Position numbers and translations under genes: made by a program
The notes under the pieces: generated by a model
What the model saw: only the letters and a program-made list of their open reading frames with translations
Databases searched by the model: none
Told to the model about the DNA's origin: nothing
Assembly: GCA_038373865.1 (NCBI GenBank)
Contig: JAXGGA010000027.1
Span: 248,001 to 312,000 of the forward strand
Direction of reading: 5' to 3'
DNA: 64,000 nt
Origin: Uloborus plumipes
Taxonomy: Eukaryota; Arthropoda; Arachnida; Araneae; Uloboridae
Shown here: positions 13,413-24,671 of the stretch, piece after piece
Numbering within the stretch: position 1 is the first letter of the stretch
Layout: every line of letters starts with the position of its first letter

Positions 13413-16004
13413 GCCTCAGAGAAAGAAAAAAAAGAAAGAAAAACTTGGACCGAAAGAGCCATCAAAAACATTATTGAAACGACGTTTCACCACACGGAAT
13501 ATTGCTTCATATTTTTTTTTTTTGGCTGAGGGCGATAGATGCCCCCAATCTTTCCTCGAGCACTTCGCTTGAAGAGAAAAGGGTGAGGAATGTGTGTTTG
13601 TGTTTTTTGATTTGCATTGAAGGTTAGTTCGAATCTTATACACATAAATAAAAAATATACATCAGCTACAGAATGATAGGGCCTAAATGTGAATTTAAGG
13701 AACTGAAGCTGTAGCTCCTATTTTGATCTTCCAGTTACGTAAACGTGTATTAAATAAAAATAATTAACGTTGCAACTCTTAGTAATGAAAAGAAAGAATA
13801 GTATATCCCCCCCCCCCACACACACACATAGTTAAAGCATTAAAAATATTTTATGTAAAATTTAAAAAAATAGTAATAATAGTTCAAATAAGTCAAGATA
13901 TTTTGAAGAGAAAACACCAAGGTGTGAAATTAGTATGAAGAATTGGATCATGCAGTTAGGAAAAAAAATACGTACAAATATGGTAAAGAATATTTACCTA
14001 GTCTCTGGAAAGTTACGGGAAGTTTCCTTGCACAAACATAAAGTTTTCCTGACAAGGGCAAGCAGAATTTTTGAGACTTGAGTGTGTTTAATTGTACCTT
14101 TATCTCATCAACTTTATTTATCTTTAGCCAAAATGCATTCTTACACTCACTAAACATGAAATTTTAATATGCAAATCAGGCAGCGGGTTATTCATGAAAG
14201 AAAAGTACACGCAACCGAAATTTTTAAAGTGTCCCAAGCTCAACTTGCGGAAACATCAATTATGATGCTAAAGAAACGATAATATTTAGTCGGAGAATTT
14301 CACTTTCTCGTATTTTTAAACTGCATGTAGCTAAGCGGAGTTTAGTGTTCAACTGAGGTAATTTGTTTCACGTAAAAGAAAATGATGCATTGTTTCACTC
14401 ACGTGTATTATCTTTGTCGCTACAATGCCAGCAATGAACGTAAAAGACTATGATGCTAAAAGGAGAGTAAAAGTTTGGTGCAAAAATAGTGATTGAGTGA
14501 TACGACGAAGCAAATATGCAAAGACATAATTATCATGAATAAAAGGTAATTAAATATGTATGCATACGCACACGTTAAATTGATTTAGTAGGTAAAAAAA
14601 GTGTACAGTTTCAGAGATTGCGTGGTAATTCATTAGATACAGAGAAGTTTGGGGGAGGCGCCGTACTGGGGAAGATTCCGTATCATGTCTTGCACCTATA
14701 AGCATCAACAAAAACAGCTAGCCACTCAGAATGAAGGAGCATGCACATCTTGAGTATAATACGTAAATTGGTTTTGATTTACCACAGGTTTAAGGGGTAT
14801 TTTAATTTTGTTTTGTCATTTTTATGTTTGTGTTGAATAACTGAAAGAGTAGTAAATGCCTTTGGCTAAGATGCCGTATTTTTTTTTTTGGGGGGGGGGG
14901 GGGGAGAGGCCGCAGCTTTCCGTTACTCCCTAGATAAAACAATGATCCTATTGGAAACATAGACCTAAAAAACGACACCAAACGGTCGAAAAAAATGTGA
15001 TTCGATGGAAAGCAATGTAAACAGCAGTTAAATCACACAGTTGTATACAGCATCTTCCCTCTGCGGAAATAGCACTAACGGCACCTTCCCCAACCGTTAT
15101 GGAAGATCCCGAAATGGAAGGGTTTTGTTATCCTTAATTTTCGGTGGGAAAAATAGTCTTTCAAAGCGAAACCTATTTGTTTACTAATCACAAAATGCTC
15201 ATCTTTTGTGGATAAATTTATTTTTTAAAAATCAAACCAATGTCCTATTTTATATAAAATAAAGTCAAAAACTACAGCGTCTTCCCGATCTACCCTAATA
15301 ACAGTCATCTGAAATTCTTATCATATTATCTTAGAATTTTAATCTCAACTATTCAACAAAGCACACTTCTTGTAACTGACACAATTTTTCGAACAAAATA
15401 TTACAAACAAAATTACAACCAAGTTTAACAATTGCAAAATTGGTCACGCATGTCTACAAATTGCAACACAATCAACTCTTTGAAATTCTCAAGGTAGTGG
15501 GGCACAAACAAATTCAATTAATAAACTAAATACGCATAACACTTTTCACAAGAATAAAATAATTTCTCCAATAAGAGCTCTATTGTTTACACGTAATAAA
15601 TGACGACGAAACGTACCTATCAACAACATGAACAATTGGCAAAAGGCGATTGGAGCCGACTAAGTGACTGCTGATGAATTGAAATTTTTCTTGGCTTGTG
15701 AATTTAAAACTAATCAATAAACAGAGATACTTTTGCAATTTACTTGTATTTATCAATTTTCTAGACAGTATTCATGAAACCAATATAAATTTCCGTGCAT
15801 TTTATCAGCGTTTATTTAAATTTTAAAATACTTCTTTTTTCGAGAGATGGAGTACGTGTAGCTCCTAATTTCAAAAAAAAAAATGTTTTCTTCGTTTCGG
15901 CGATAATCCCTATTTTTCTATGTTCCAAATGATATCAAAATATCTGATCAGGAATACCCACCCGTTGTGAATGTCATATGTTTTAAACCTCATCTTCCCT
16001 TTAG
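13413..16004. other. AT-rich non-coding DNA with homopolymer tracts
   Basis: No gene is recognised. Notable are a C run at about 13808, a (CA)n stub beside it, and a T-run/G-run junction at about 14880-14905. Confidence 0.55.
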
Positions 16005-16080
16005 GAATGAAAGACTTGAAGTATGTTATGAGGTGCAAGAGCAGATGCAATTTCTGTTGATAAAAGATGAACCAGAATAA
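16005..16080 (+). other. Weak candidate terminal exon
   Basis: A pyrimidine-rich acceptor (CCTCATCTTCCCTTTAG) at 15988-16004 is followed by 24 open codons (NERLEVCYEVQEQMQFLLIKDEPE) and a stop. The stop overlaps the polyadenylation signal AATAAA at 16077. The residue mix is more protein-like than its surroundings, but it is short and no partner exon was found. It may equally be chance. Confidence 0.2.
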
Positions 16081-16782
16081 AATTGGATTACGAATGGGGA
16101 AAACAAACTGAATTTATTTGCAATCTTCGCACTAACGTGTGGTCGTTTTTATTTGCCATTAAATTTCAAGTCGGCAACGATGGATTTTTTTGAGTCCCTA
16201 TATCGTATAGTTTTTATTATTTGGGATTAAAATAGTGGAAAAAAGAATTTTCACGGACAAAATTTCTTTCTAACGCTATCTATTTAACATATTGGTTATC
16301 ACTTAAATAATTTATGAGTACTTTCCATAAAATGTGAAGTAAATAAATAAAAAAAACAAAACTAAAGAGATGTACAATACGGGAAAGCTTATCAGAGCAC
16401 TGAGAGCAAGACCCAAAAAATGTTTAAAAAAAAAGAAAATTAATGTGCAAACAAAATTTAAAAGCAAATAATTAAAATAAGACTTAGATTCTTTTTTTTT
16501 TTCTTGCTTTTCTTTAACTGATGACCATACTTTGTAGAAAAAACAAAATGTGTAAACAAATCCAACAAACGCGTGTTTTTCACTTCTGATCGACGTTTTT
16601 TCAATGGTGTCATATTGCTTTAGCAAGTAAAATATTCACTGCATTTAAATAAGTGTGAAAGTTCTCGTTGCATAATTGCTATGAACACTTACTGAGTTTA
16701 TGAGAGGACATTCCAGTCCTATGAAGCTTGCATCGACTTCGACAATCCCGATTTAAGCTGTATTGCGTCGACGTAAACTGTG

Positions 16783-16835
16783 CTACGCCAATGTTCTACG
16801 CCAATGTTCAATGAAGGTCATGATGATGACCTTCA
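16783..16835. repeat. Tandem 13-mer followed by a perfect hairpin
   Basis: CTACGCCAATGTT occurs twice in tandem. TGAAGGTCAT, loop GATG and ATGACCTTCA then follow at 16812-16835 (10-bp arms). Function is unknown. Confidence 0.6.
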
Positions 16836-16839
16836 ACGT

Positions 16840-18280
16840 TTTGTTTTAAGAGTCGTCTTTGAGCCTCTAACTGATGTTAAGGCAACTGCAAAATACCATT
16901 TTTTTAAATTTTATTTTGTTACTGTGAAAATTACAACATGGAGGAGTCCATGTTGGCTTTCCACATATTATGAATAAATTGTTAACACGGCTCCATTATC
17001 AGAGATTATATTTACATCCGCTGAATACAATAAAATGTGCAATTTTATTTGCTACATATTTCAAATAAATCTACTTATACGAGTTTTAAAGTAGCAAGAA
17101 ACTTATGCGGTACGTTTTGATGGGAACTGTCACTCCTCCAATAATTTCTCTGAGGTTGTGCATGTTGCTTCTTTTAACTTCACGTACTTTAACGAACTAA
17201 GTTTTCATAAATTAGGCATGATCAAACTTATTTTATTCGAAGAAGCTTATTTTTTAAAATTAAAGAACCAGTTCGAACAATTAATTTAACTGTTTGGAAG
17301 ATAGACAACCTGACTGAAACTCATGATAGAAATGCAGACGGCTCGTGTTAGAGAATTAATATTGGCATATTAGAAAGTACGATTATTTTATTATTTAAAT
17401 TATTTATTTATGCGTTTATTTTTGACAAACTTTTTGCTAGAGGTAGTGAAAATGATTTAAAATTGGGGAAAATCAGAGCAGGTACCTTAACTACTTTTCG
17501 AGGCTTTTTTTTTTTTTTTTTTGATAACATTATTAACGTCTTGAAACGAGTTAAAATTAAGATAACCCTTCTCATCACAAAACAAAAATTGCATTGCTAT
17601 TATACAATTCACGAAGATATATGTAGATACAAAACTATTCTAATGATTTTTTGCAAGAAAGTTTCCTGTTAAAGATGATTTATTTTGAATATGCATTGCA
17701 TATGAAGTATTATTTCCAACAGTAAATTAACTGCTTTCTTACTTTGCAAAGAATGTTTTTCCATAATTGTTCTGTGCACAATTGTTTCAATATTTTGCAA
17801 GATATTACACATTTCTTTGAATCATCAATATAACTTATTATTCTTGAATGTTACTTTGAATAATAAATGTAATTCATTTATTTTTTTTCTTTGAATCATA
17901 AATCTAAGTTATTATTTATAAATGGAGCGTCTAGCTCCTGAATAAAAGTTTTTATTAAATTGATTCTTCGTCTGTTTGTATTTATTTATTTATTTATTTA
18001 TTTTTCATATGATTAAGGCATAACAAAACCTCGGTGCAAAAGATTTTGAATTGAAGTACAGATGAAGTTTTGATTGTGTCAAATGCTTCTTTACGTTTAA
18101 ATTCCGAAAAATAAAAAGCCTACTGTCTATAATGTCCCACAGAAGAAAATAAAACTTCATATTAAAAAATGTACTTTATAAGTCTGCACATTTTGCCTCA
18201 TTCTTAGTACTAAGATAAATAAATTCGGGCAGAAATAGTTTTAATCTATCATTTACTGCTATTTATGCTGGCCAACTCAT
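16840..18280. other. AT-rich non-coding DNA
   Basis: No gene is recognised. A (TATT)n run is at about 17978-18004 and a T run at about 17505-17522. Confidence 0.55.
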
Positions 18281-18658
18281 GTAAGGGTCATTCCACGTCA
18301 GTTCACCCGGTCATGTAACCCATGTCGTCGGATTTTGATAAAATTTGGTGTATTTAATATTTTTATGGTGGTAAGTAACCATATGAATTCTTTTGCCCAT
18401 ATGTGATCTGGTTTTTGTTTTACAGGCCGTCAAATTTTTCAAAAAATTGCATTTTCTGTCAACCGCTAAGCCTAATCTGCATGTATACGTATCTCTTCAG
18501 TAAATTGTGACGGGTGCAGAAATCTTTCAATATTTCCAAAAATTCTCAGATATGTTGCTGAAAGTATGAGGATTTAATAAAAAAATACTTGAAATTTATA
18601 TAATGTAATTTTGTTTAAATAAAATTTGAACTAACTACGACAAGCAATTTTTTTCTCG

Positions 18659-19270
18659 TGCAAAACATGAGTTTACTTAAGTGGCATTTCACGAAAAGGC
18701 GGAGGTCCTATTCAATAATGGAAGCATTCGAAATGAGCCTGAATGTGTGTTCTATCATTGCAAAGAATAAAATTAGTGGTTTTTTTCGTTTTCTTGTTGC
18801 TGTTGCACAATATACACATTTCAGTATCAAAATTTTTGAAAAAAAGTTCTAGTCATTTTCCTAACCTAAATTTCACTGAAAAGCAAACATACCTTTATTT
18901 TTAAGTGTATTTACAGCCCTATAATGCTACTTAAAAATCATCTTAATCCCTGATTAAGCAGAAAGAAAAGTGAGAAATAATTTATGACTCCCAAATTCAG
19001 TTGTTAAGTTCAGCAAAATATCAGATGTAGAAAAAAGATGTGCAAAACATGAATTTACTTTAGTAGCTTTTTATGAAGAGGCGGAGGTCATATTCAATAA
19101 TAGAAGCATTCGAAATAAACCTAAAGGTGTGTTCTACCATTTCAAAGAACAAAATTAGTGGCTTTTTTAGTTTTTTTTTTTTTTGCTATTGCACAATATA
19201 CACATTTCAGTACCCACATTTTTGAAAAAAGTTCTAGTCATTTTCCTAACTTAATTTTCAATATTTTTTG
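18659..19270 (+). repeat. Tandem blocks A1/A2 in the left arm of E1
   Basis: Two copies of a block of about 230 bp (starting TGCAAAACATGA, ending near TTTTCCTAAC) lie about 380 bp apart. Mirror copies lie at about 22851-23090 and 23245-23480. Most copies keep an overlapping frame, RRSYSIMEAFEMSLNVCSII and close variants. It is not a known domain. Confidence 0.8.
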
Positions 19271-19294
19271 TATAAAAGAAGCATTGTTCATTAG

Positions 19295-19800
19295 GGTGAG
19301 TCGAAAAAATCGATTTTTTTATTTCGAAATAGCATTACCTCTCAAAAGTTGTGGTTTAGTATCCATAACTTGGGAAAAATAAGAAAAAAATTCTGAATTG
19401 ACGTCTTCGGTTCGCGCATGAGGCTCAAAGTTGGAAAAAATATGTTAAAAATGGAAATTTTCAAAAAGAAAAAAGAAAAAAAAAACTGTAACTTTTTATA
19501 ATGCAAATACCATAAGCTGTAAATATTTTGTGCATTTTTAATCTAAAAAAATATTTTATAGCTTTCACATACGATCTTTAGTTTGCACATCAGCCTTAAA
19601 TTGGGCTAAAATCGCCTACAATGTCAAATTTCGAAAATATCGACTTTTTTTATTTCGAATTCGTACTACCTCTCAAAAGTTGTGGTTTAGTATCCACAAC
19701 TTGGGAAAAATAAGAAAAAAATTCTAAGTTGACGTCTTCGGTTCGCGCATGAGGCTCAAAGTTGGAAAATATATGCTAAAAATGGAAATTTTCAAAAAAT
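19295..19800 (+). repeat. Tandem blocks B1/B2 in the left arm of E1
   Basis: Two copies about 331 bp apart share CTCTCAAAAGTTGTGGTTTA and GTTCGCGCATGAGGCTCAAA. Mirror copies lie at about 21350-21510 and 21680-21850. Confidence 0.8.
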
Positions 19801-20245
19801 AATTTGAAAAAAAGTAATTTTTTTTCTATCGAAACTGCTTTAAATTGTTAGTAGATAACATAAGTTGAACCCAAAAAATTATATATAACTTTTAGAAGAT
19901 ACATTCTGTTTGTGCATAAGGCTCAAGATATGAAAAAAAATGTCAAAAACTGAACCAGAACGCACTATGTCGGAGCTGTGCCGGTATATTTTTGTTCTAC
20001 AGCCGACTTTTCTAGACATTACACATATTCTAGGAGACAGTTCAAAGTCCCTGCAGTCTGCACTCCCTTTGGTTGTCACTTAGTCAGCTAGACCCGCCAA
20101 ACAAACAGCATCTTTAATTAGCAACTGAAAGTGAATCAAAAAGTGCAGCTTGTTTAGCTTTGGGTGAGTTTTTTTTTGTAACTTTATAGCATATTTTTAT
20201 GCTCAAGTTTTGTTATACTGTTCTCCTTTCTCCGAATAATAAATA

Positions 20246-20500
20246 ATGGAACCCCGGAAAACTTCTAAACGTTTAATTATTTGTCCGTTTTTTGGTGTAC
20301 CGAAAGGGTTAAGTCAAAATGTTTTAACCACATGTGCAGATGTGTTGTTAGCTTGCTTTGAAGAAAAATCGCAATCTGTAAAAGGCGAACCTTTTTCAAG
20401 GATTTCAGATTGCATAGCTCATAAAAGAAATTTACTGCAAAGCTTCTATACCAACGGTCAGTCATGTACGTATTGTAAAATTGATAAAGGATTACCATAA
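20246..20500 (+). CDS. Unrecognised 84-aa frame in the left arm of E1
   Basis: The frame starts MEPRKTSKRLIICPFFGVPK and is Cys-containing (C at CPFFG, TCADV, ACFEE, DCIAH, SCTYC). A mirror copy in the other arm (20903-20724, minus strand) encodes 59 residues. It has the same start and about 85 percent identity over the shared part, with a different end. Two arms keeping the same start and frame could reflect an ancestral transposase N-terminus or simply recent copying of one arm into the other. I do not recognise the family. The transposon-encoded protein suggested by E3 is a possible source. Confidence 0.35.
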   Translation: MEPRKTSKRLIICPFFGVPKGLSQNVLTTCADVLLACFEEKSQSVKGEPFSRISDCIAHKRNLLQSFYTNGQSCTYCKIDKGLP

Positions 20501-20577
20501 TACTACACTTTGAGAAAGTCATTCAGTCGTGATAAAGATAAATTGAACTTCAAGACAAAACTCAATCATTTTGTTGA

Positions 20578-20672
20578 TTAAGCGAAGTCTAAACTTTTTG
20601 ACGTTGCTTCTTTCAAGTGTGCAATGAATTTTTCGTGTTCTTGTGCTAAAAAGCCAATCTCTTGTAGATGTA
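20578..20672 (-). pseudogene. Short coding remnant in the loop of E1
   Basis: The unpaired centre of the palindrome, read on the minus strand, gives VHLQEIGFLAQEHEKFIAHL and then KEATSKSLDFA before a stop. Its helical, charged composition contrasts with the surrounding AT-rich DNA. It is probably a remnant of the protein of the autonomous parent. No function is assigned. Confidence 0.35.
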
Positions 20673-20723
20673 CACTATACATCTGTACATTGGTATAGAA
20701 GCTTTGCAGTAAATTTCTTCTAT

Positions 20724-20903
20724 TTAAGCAGATATGCAATCTGAAATCCTTGAAAAAGGTTCGCCTTTTACAGATTGCGATTTTTCTTCAAAACAAGTTA
20801 ACAACACATCTTTACATGTGGGTAAAACACTTTGACATAACCCTTTCGGTGCACCAAAAAACGGACAAACAATTAAACGTTTAGAAGTTTTCCGGGGTTC
20901 CAT
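20724..20903 (-). CDS. Mirror copy of the MEPRKTSKRL frame in the right arm of E1
   Basis: 59 codons from ATG at 20903 to TAA at 20724. It shares the start MEPRKTSKRL and the core CFEEKSQSVKGEPFSRISDC with the frame at 20246, differs at several residues (for example VCPFFGAPKGLCQSVLPTCK), then diverges to a stop at the edge of the loop. Confidence 0.3.
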   Translation of the reverse strand: MEPRKTSKRLIVCPFFGAPKGLCQSVLPTCKDVLLTCFEEKSQSVKGEPFSRISDCISA

Positions 20904-21859
20904 TATTTTTTACTCGGAGAACGGAGAACAGTATAACAAAACTTGAGCATAAAAATATGCTATAAAGTTACAAAAAAAAACTCACCCAAAGCTAAACACG
21001 CTGTACTTTTTGATCCACTTTCAGTTGCTAATTAAAGATACTGTTTGTTTGGCGGGTCTAGCTGACTAAGGGACAACCAAAGGGAGTGCAGACTGCAGGG
21101 ACTTCGAACTGTCTCCTAGAATATGTGTAATGTCTAGACAAGTCGGCTGTAGAATAAAAATATACCGGCACAGTGCCGACGTAGTGCGTTCTGGTTCAGT
21201 TTTTGACTTTTTTTTTCCCTACTTTGAGCCTTATGCACAAACAGAATGTACCTTCTAAAAGTTATATGTATATTTTTCGGTTCAAATTATGTTATCTACT
21301 AACAGTTTAAATCAGATTCGATAGAAAACAATTACTTTTTTTTCCAAATTATTTTTTGAAAATTTCCATTTTTAGCATATATTTTCCAACTTTGAGCCTC
21401 ATGCGCGAACCGAAGGAGTCAACTTAGACTTTTTTAAATTATTTTTCCCAAATTTTGGATACCAAACCACAATTTTTGAGAGGTAATGCGATTTCGAAAT
21501 TAAAAAAATCGATATTTTCGAAATTTGACATTGTAGTCGATTTTAGCCTAATTTAAGGCTGATGTGCAAACTAAAGATCGTATGTAAAAGCTATAAAATA
21601 TTTTTTTAGATTAAAAATGCACAAAATATTTACAGCTTATGGCAGTTGCATTATAAAAAGTTACAATTTTTTTTTCTTTTTTCCTTTTGAAAATTTCCAT
21701 TTTTAACATATTTTTTCCAACTTTGAGCCTCATGCGCGAACCGAAGACGTCAACTTAGAATTTTTTTCTTATTTTTCCCAAGTTGTGAATACTAAACCAC
21801 AACTTTTGAGAGGTAATGCTATTTCGAAATAAAAAAATCGATTTTTTCGTCTCACCCTA

Positions 21860-22850
21860 TTGTTCATGCTTTTGTAGCATAAAAACGTATTATATTTAGT
21901 TTTAATGAATTATAATTGTATTGAATGTGCGAAGAAGAGATAGGATAGCACAATCTTTAAAGTAAAAATAATAATTAAAAATGTGAGTTTCTGAATATTA
22001 TCGGATTGTTTGTCTTTGAAGTGTTTGCGTGATCCTGTTTTCAGCAAATTTAAGGAATATCTGTTTGATATTTTAACGCTTAACCTTCCTTGCATTTGCG
22101 CATATATCAGGTCTCTTCTTATTTTATCAAAATATGGGTCATAGTGATAAGAGGGATAAAGAATGTGAGTTGGTTTTCTATTTTGGTTTGTTTGTTTTTC
22201 ATTGGATTCGCTTATCAGGAAAGTTGGTTTGCGCTGATAAATAATAATAGGAGATAATTAAAAAGGTAGAACCCCGGACAGACGTAATTCAATAAAAATA
22301 AACTAGAAATTTCAGCATCCAGTTAAGAGCAAATACAGCTTTCGACACTTGCTATTGGAGTTTAAAAGAAAAAAATTGAAAATTTTCAAGTAAGTGACTA
22401 TGCTGGACTTGAAGCAAGACTATCTTTTACCTAAGAAAGGACTATTATCTTTAATATAACCAAGAAATGGTAAGATGTTAGATGAAATAACTACGTCAAA
22501 TGGTCCGTAACATAAAATTCTGGAAGATGTTACTATTCTCTTCAAAAGGAGATTGAATATGTGCAAAATAAGTATTCCGAATATTTCATGATAACGTGAC
22601 TTCAACAAGTACTGTCCGAAGTTGGAAATGCAAGGAAGATCGACCGTTAAAATATCAAACAGTATATTCCTTAAATTTGCTGAAAACACTTCAAAGACAA
22701 ACAATCCGATAATATTCGGAAACTCATATTTTTCATTGTTATTTTTTCCTCAAAGATTGTGCTATCCTATCTCTTCTTCGCACATTCAATACAATTATTA
22801 ATCATTAAAAATAAATATAATACGTTTTTAAGCTACAAAAGCATGAGCTA
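21860..22850. mobile_element. 991-bp palindromic insertion in the right arm of E1
   Basis: This block interrupts the otherwise symmetrical arm and has its own inverted arms of about 245 bp (GCTTTTGTAGC…GCTACAAAAGC). It includes mirrored stretches around GATAGGATAGCACAATCTTT. The left arm of E1 has only TTGTTCAT at the corresponding point (19287-19294). In the right arm that octamer appears inverted at one edge (21860-21867) and diverged at the other (22843-22850). The central part (about 22110-22620) is unpaired and holds a 94-codon frame. Confidence 0.75.
22420..22704 (-). CDS. Unrecognised 94-aa frame in the nested insertion
   Basis: The frame runs from MFVFEVFSANLRNILFDI to YIKDNSPFLGKR and is rich in Leu, Ile and Phe. 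It overlaps the right arm and loop of the nested palindrome. No motif is recognised. It may be a captured fragment or a chance frame. Confidence 0.2.
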   Translation of the reverse strand: MFVFEVFSANLRNILFDILTVDLPCISNFGQYLLKSRYHEIFGILILHIFNLLLKRIVTSSRILCYGPFDVVISSNILPFLGYIKDNSPFLGKR

Positions 22851-23889
22851 TGCTTCTTTTACACAAAAAATATTGAAAATTAAGTTTGGAAAATGACTAG
22901 AACTTTTTTCAAAAATGTTGGTACTGAAATGTGTATATTGTGCAATAGCAACAAAAAAAAACCGAAAAAAGACACTAATTTTGTTCTTTGCAATGATAGA
23001 ACACACCTTTAGGTTTATTTCGAATGCTTCTATTATTGAATATGACCTCTGCCTCTTCATAAAAAGCTACTAAAGTAAATTCATGTTTTGCACATCTTTT
23101 TTCTACATCTGATATTTTGCTGAACTTAACAACTGAATTTGGGAGTCATAAATTATTTCTCACTTTTCTTTCTGCTTAACAAGGGATTAAGATGATTTTT
23201 AAGTAGCATAATAGGGCTGTAAATACACTTAAAAATAAAGGTATGTTTGCTTTTCAGTGAAATTTAGGTTAGGAAAATGACTAGAACTTTTTTTCAAAAA
23301 TTTTGATACTGAAATGTGTATATTGTGCAACAGCAACGAGAAAACGAAAAAAACCACTAATTTTATTTTTTGCAATGATAGAACACACATTCAGGCTCAT
23401 TTCGAATGCTTCCATTATTGAACAGGACCTCCGCCTTTTCGTGAAATGCCACTTAAATAAACTCATGTTTTGCACAAGAAAAAAAATGCTTGTCGTAGTT
23501 TATTCAAATTTTATTCAAACAAAATTATATTATATAAATTTCAAGTATTTTTTTATTAAATCCTCATACTTTCAGCAACATATCTGAGAATTTTTGGAAA
23601 TATTGAAAGATTTCTGCACCCGTCACAATTTACTGAAGAGATACGTATACATGCAGATTAGGCTTAGCGGTTGACAGAAAATGCAATTTTTTGAAAAGTT
23701 TGACTACCTGTAAAACAAAAACCAGATCACATATGGGCAAAAGAATTCATGTGGTTACTTACCACCATAAAAATATTAAATACACCAAATTTTATCAAAA
23801 TCCGAGGACATGGGTTACAAAATCCCGTTTTCCTGGGTGATTTGACATGGATTGACCCGTAATTTTATAATTAGTGAATTAACACTACA

Positions 23890-24671
23890 GAAAGATGGGA
23901 TTCATTGGCTCAGAGGTTGGACTTCCAGATTTATTTACATATAAGACGACAAAAGAAAATTTTAAAGTCACTTAGATGGGATATAGCACCCAGGGCACAG
24001 GTGAAAGTCGAACCCACGACCACCGGAATGGAAAGCCAAGCTTCTACACTGTCAAAAATTTAGGAAATTTTCATAGTAAACATTATTGTAAAATGAAGTG
24101 TTTACAGTACATAAAAATGTCGCAGCAAAATTGTAGGGAGCAAAATAAGCGATTGCAGCTGCAATTGATATACCACATGACTTACTGTTCAAAGCAGGTA
24201 ACACCTTTTTTCCTCTCACTTCATTTGAATCGTTTATTTCAGAAACCACTCAAGTGACAAACACTAAAAGTTCGAAAAAGACAGTTATTTATTAAAAAAT
24301 CAATTTGAATTTCAATAATTTAAACTGAAATATATGCATTATTAGATACATTTCTTTCAGAAAATATTGTTTTAATCGCTATTAAATAGTTTAACGTGAA
24401 TAAATAAATGTTTTCTTAAATTAGAAATTTTGTCATTTATGTGTTTCTGAAATAAACGATTCATTTTTAACATTTGGTGAGGTGGGTAACAAATCGGTCT
24501 ACAATAATAGCCTCCCAATTTCGATTCCTGCTGCTCGTATCTCGCTCTTTTTAGTCTCGTTCTTTTACCGTAAGATTTTACTGTACAAAGTACTGGCCGC
24601 ATGGATGTCTGTACATTTTACCTTAAAGCTTCAGGTAAATTTTTAACAGTGTACCACAGAACCACGGAGGC
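23890..24671 (-). repeat. tRNA-derived SINE, split by a MITE
   Basis: On the minus strand, GCCTCCGTGGTTCTGTGGTA (24671 to 24652) is an A-box-bearing tRNA 5' half. It continues after the MITE at 24046 with GAAGCTTGGCTTTCCATTCC and GGTCGTGGGTTCGACTTTC, which holds a good B box (24014-24003). The halves join seamlessly once the 605-bp MITE and one TA are set aside. The tRNA-unrelated body runs left to roughly 23890. A tRNA-derived SINE is transcribed by RNA polymerase III from these internal boxes and mobilised by a partner LINE. Confidence 0.75.
24047..24651. mobile_element. 605-bp TA-flanked MITE inserted in the SINE
   Basis: Ends CACTGTCAAAAATTTA and TAAATTTTTAACAGTG are flanked by TA (24045-24046 and 24652-24653). 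The subterminal arms pair imperfectly. An inner inverted pair, GAATCGTTTATTTCAGAAAC (about 24226-24245) and its complement (about 24443-24462), makes it a fold-back MITE. No coding sequence. Confidence 0.82.

Larger units (their letters stand above)
18285..23858. mobile_element. Giant fold-back element E1 (5.6 kb, Sola2-like candidate)
   Basis: The left terminus GGGTCATTCCACGTCA is mirrored at the right end as TGACATGGATTGACCC. Outside lie exact direct repeats GTAA (18281-18284 and 23859-23862). Arms of about 2.2 kb pair along their whole length around a centre near 20575, with a loop of about 230 bp. The right arm also holds a 991-bp insertion (21860-22850). Each arm is built of duplicated blocks: A1 18659-18890 and A2 19039-19270, then B1 about 19295-19460 and B2 about 19625-19800. 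The order is mirrored on the right. Small coding remnants lie near the centre. I infer a non-autonomous derivative of a transposon with 4-bp target duplications; assignment to Sola rests on that and on the G-R-G terminus. Confidence 0.85.

Noticed and set aside
16312..16626. 104-codon hydrophobic frame (minus strand)
   Set aside because: Poly-Phe/Lys composition from T and A runs. Membrane-like appearance is expected by chance in AT-rich DNA.
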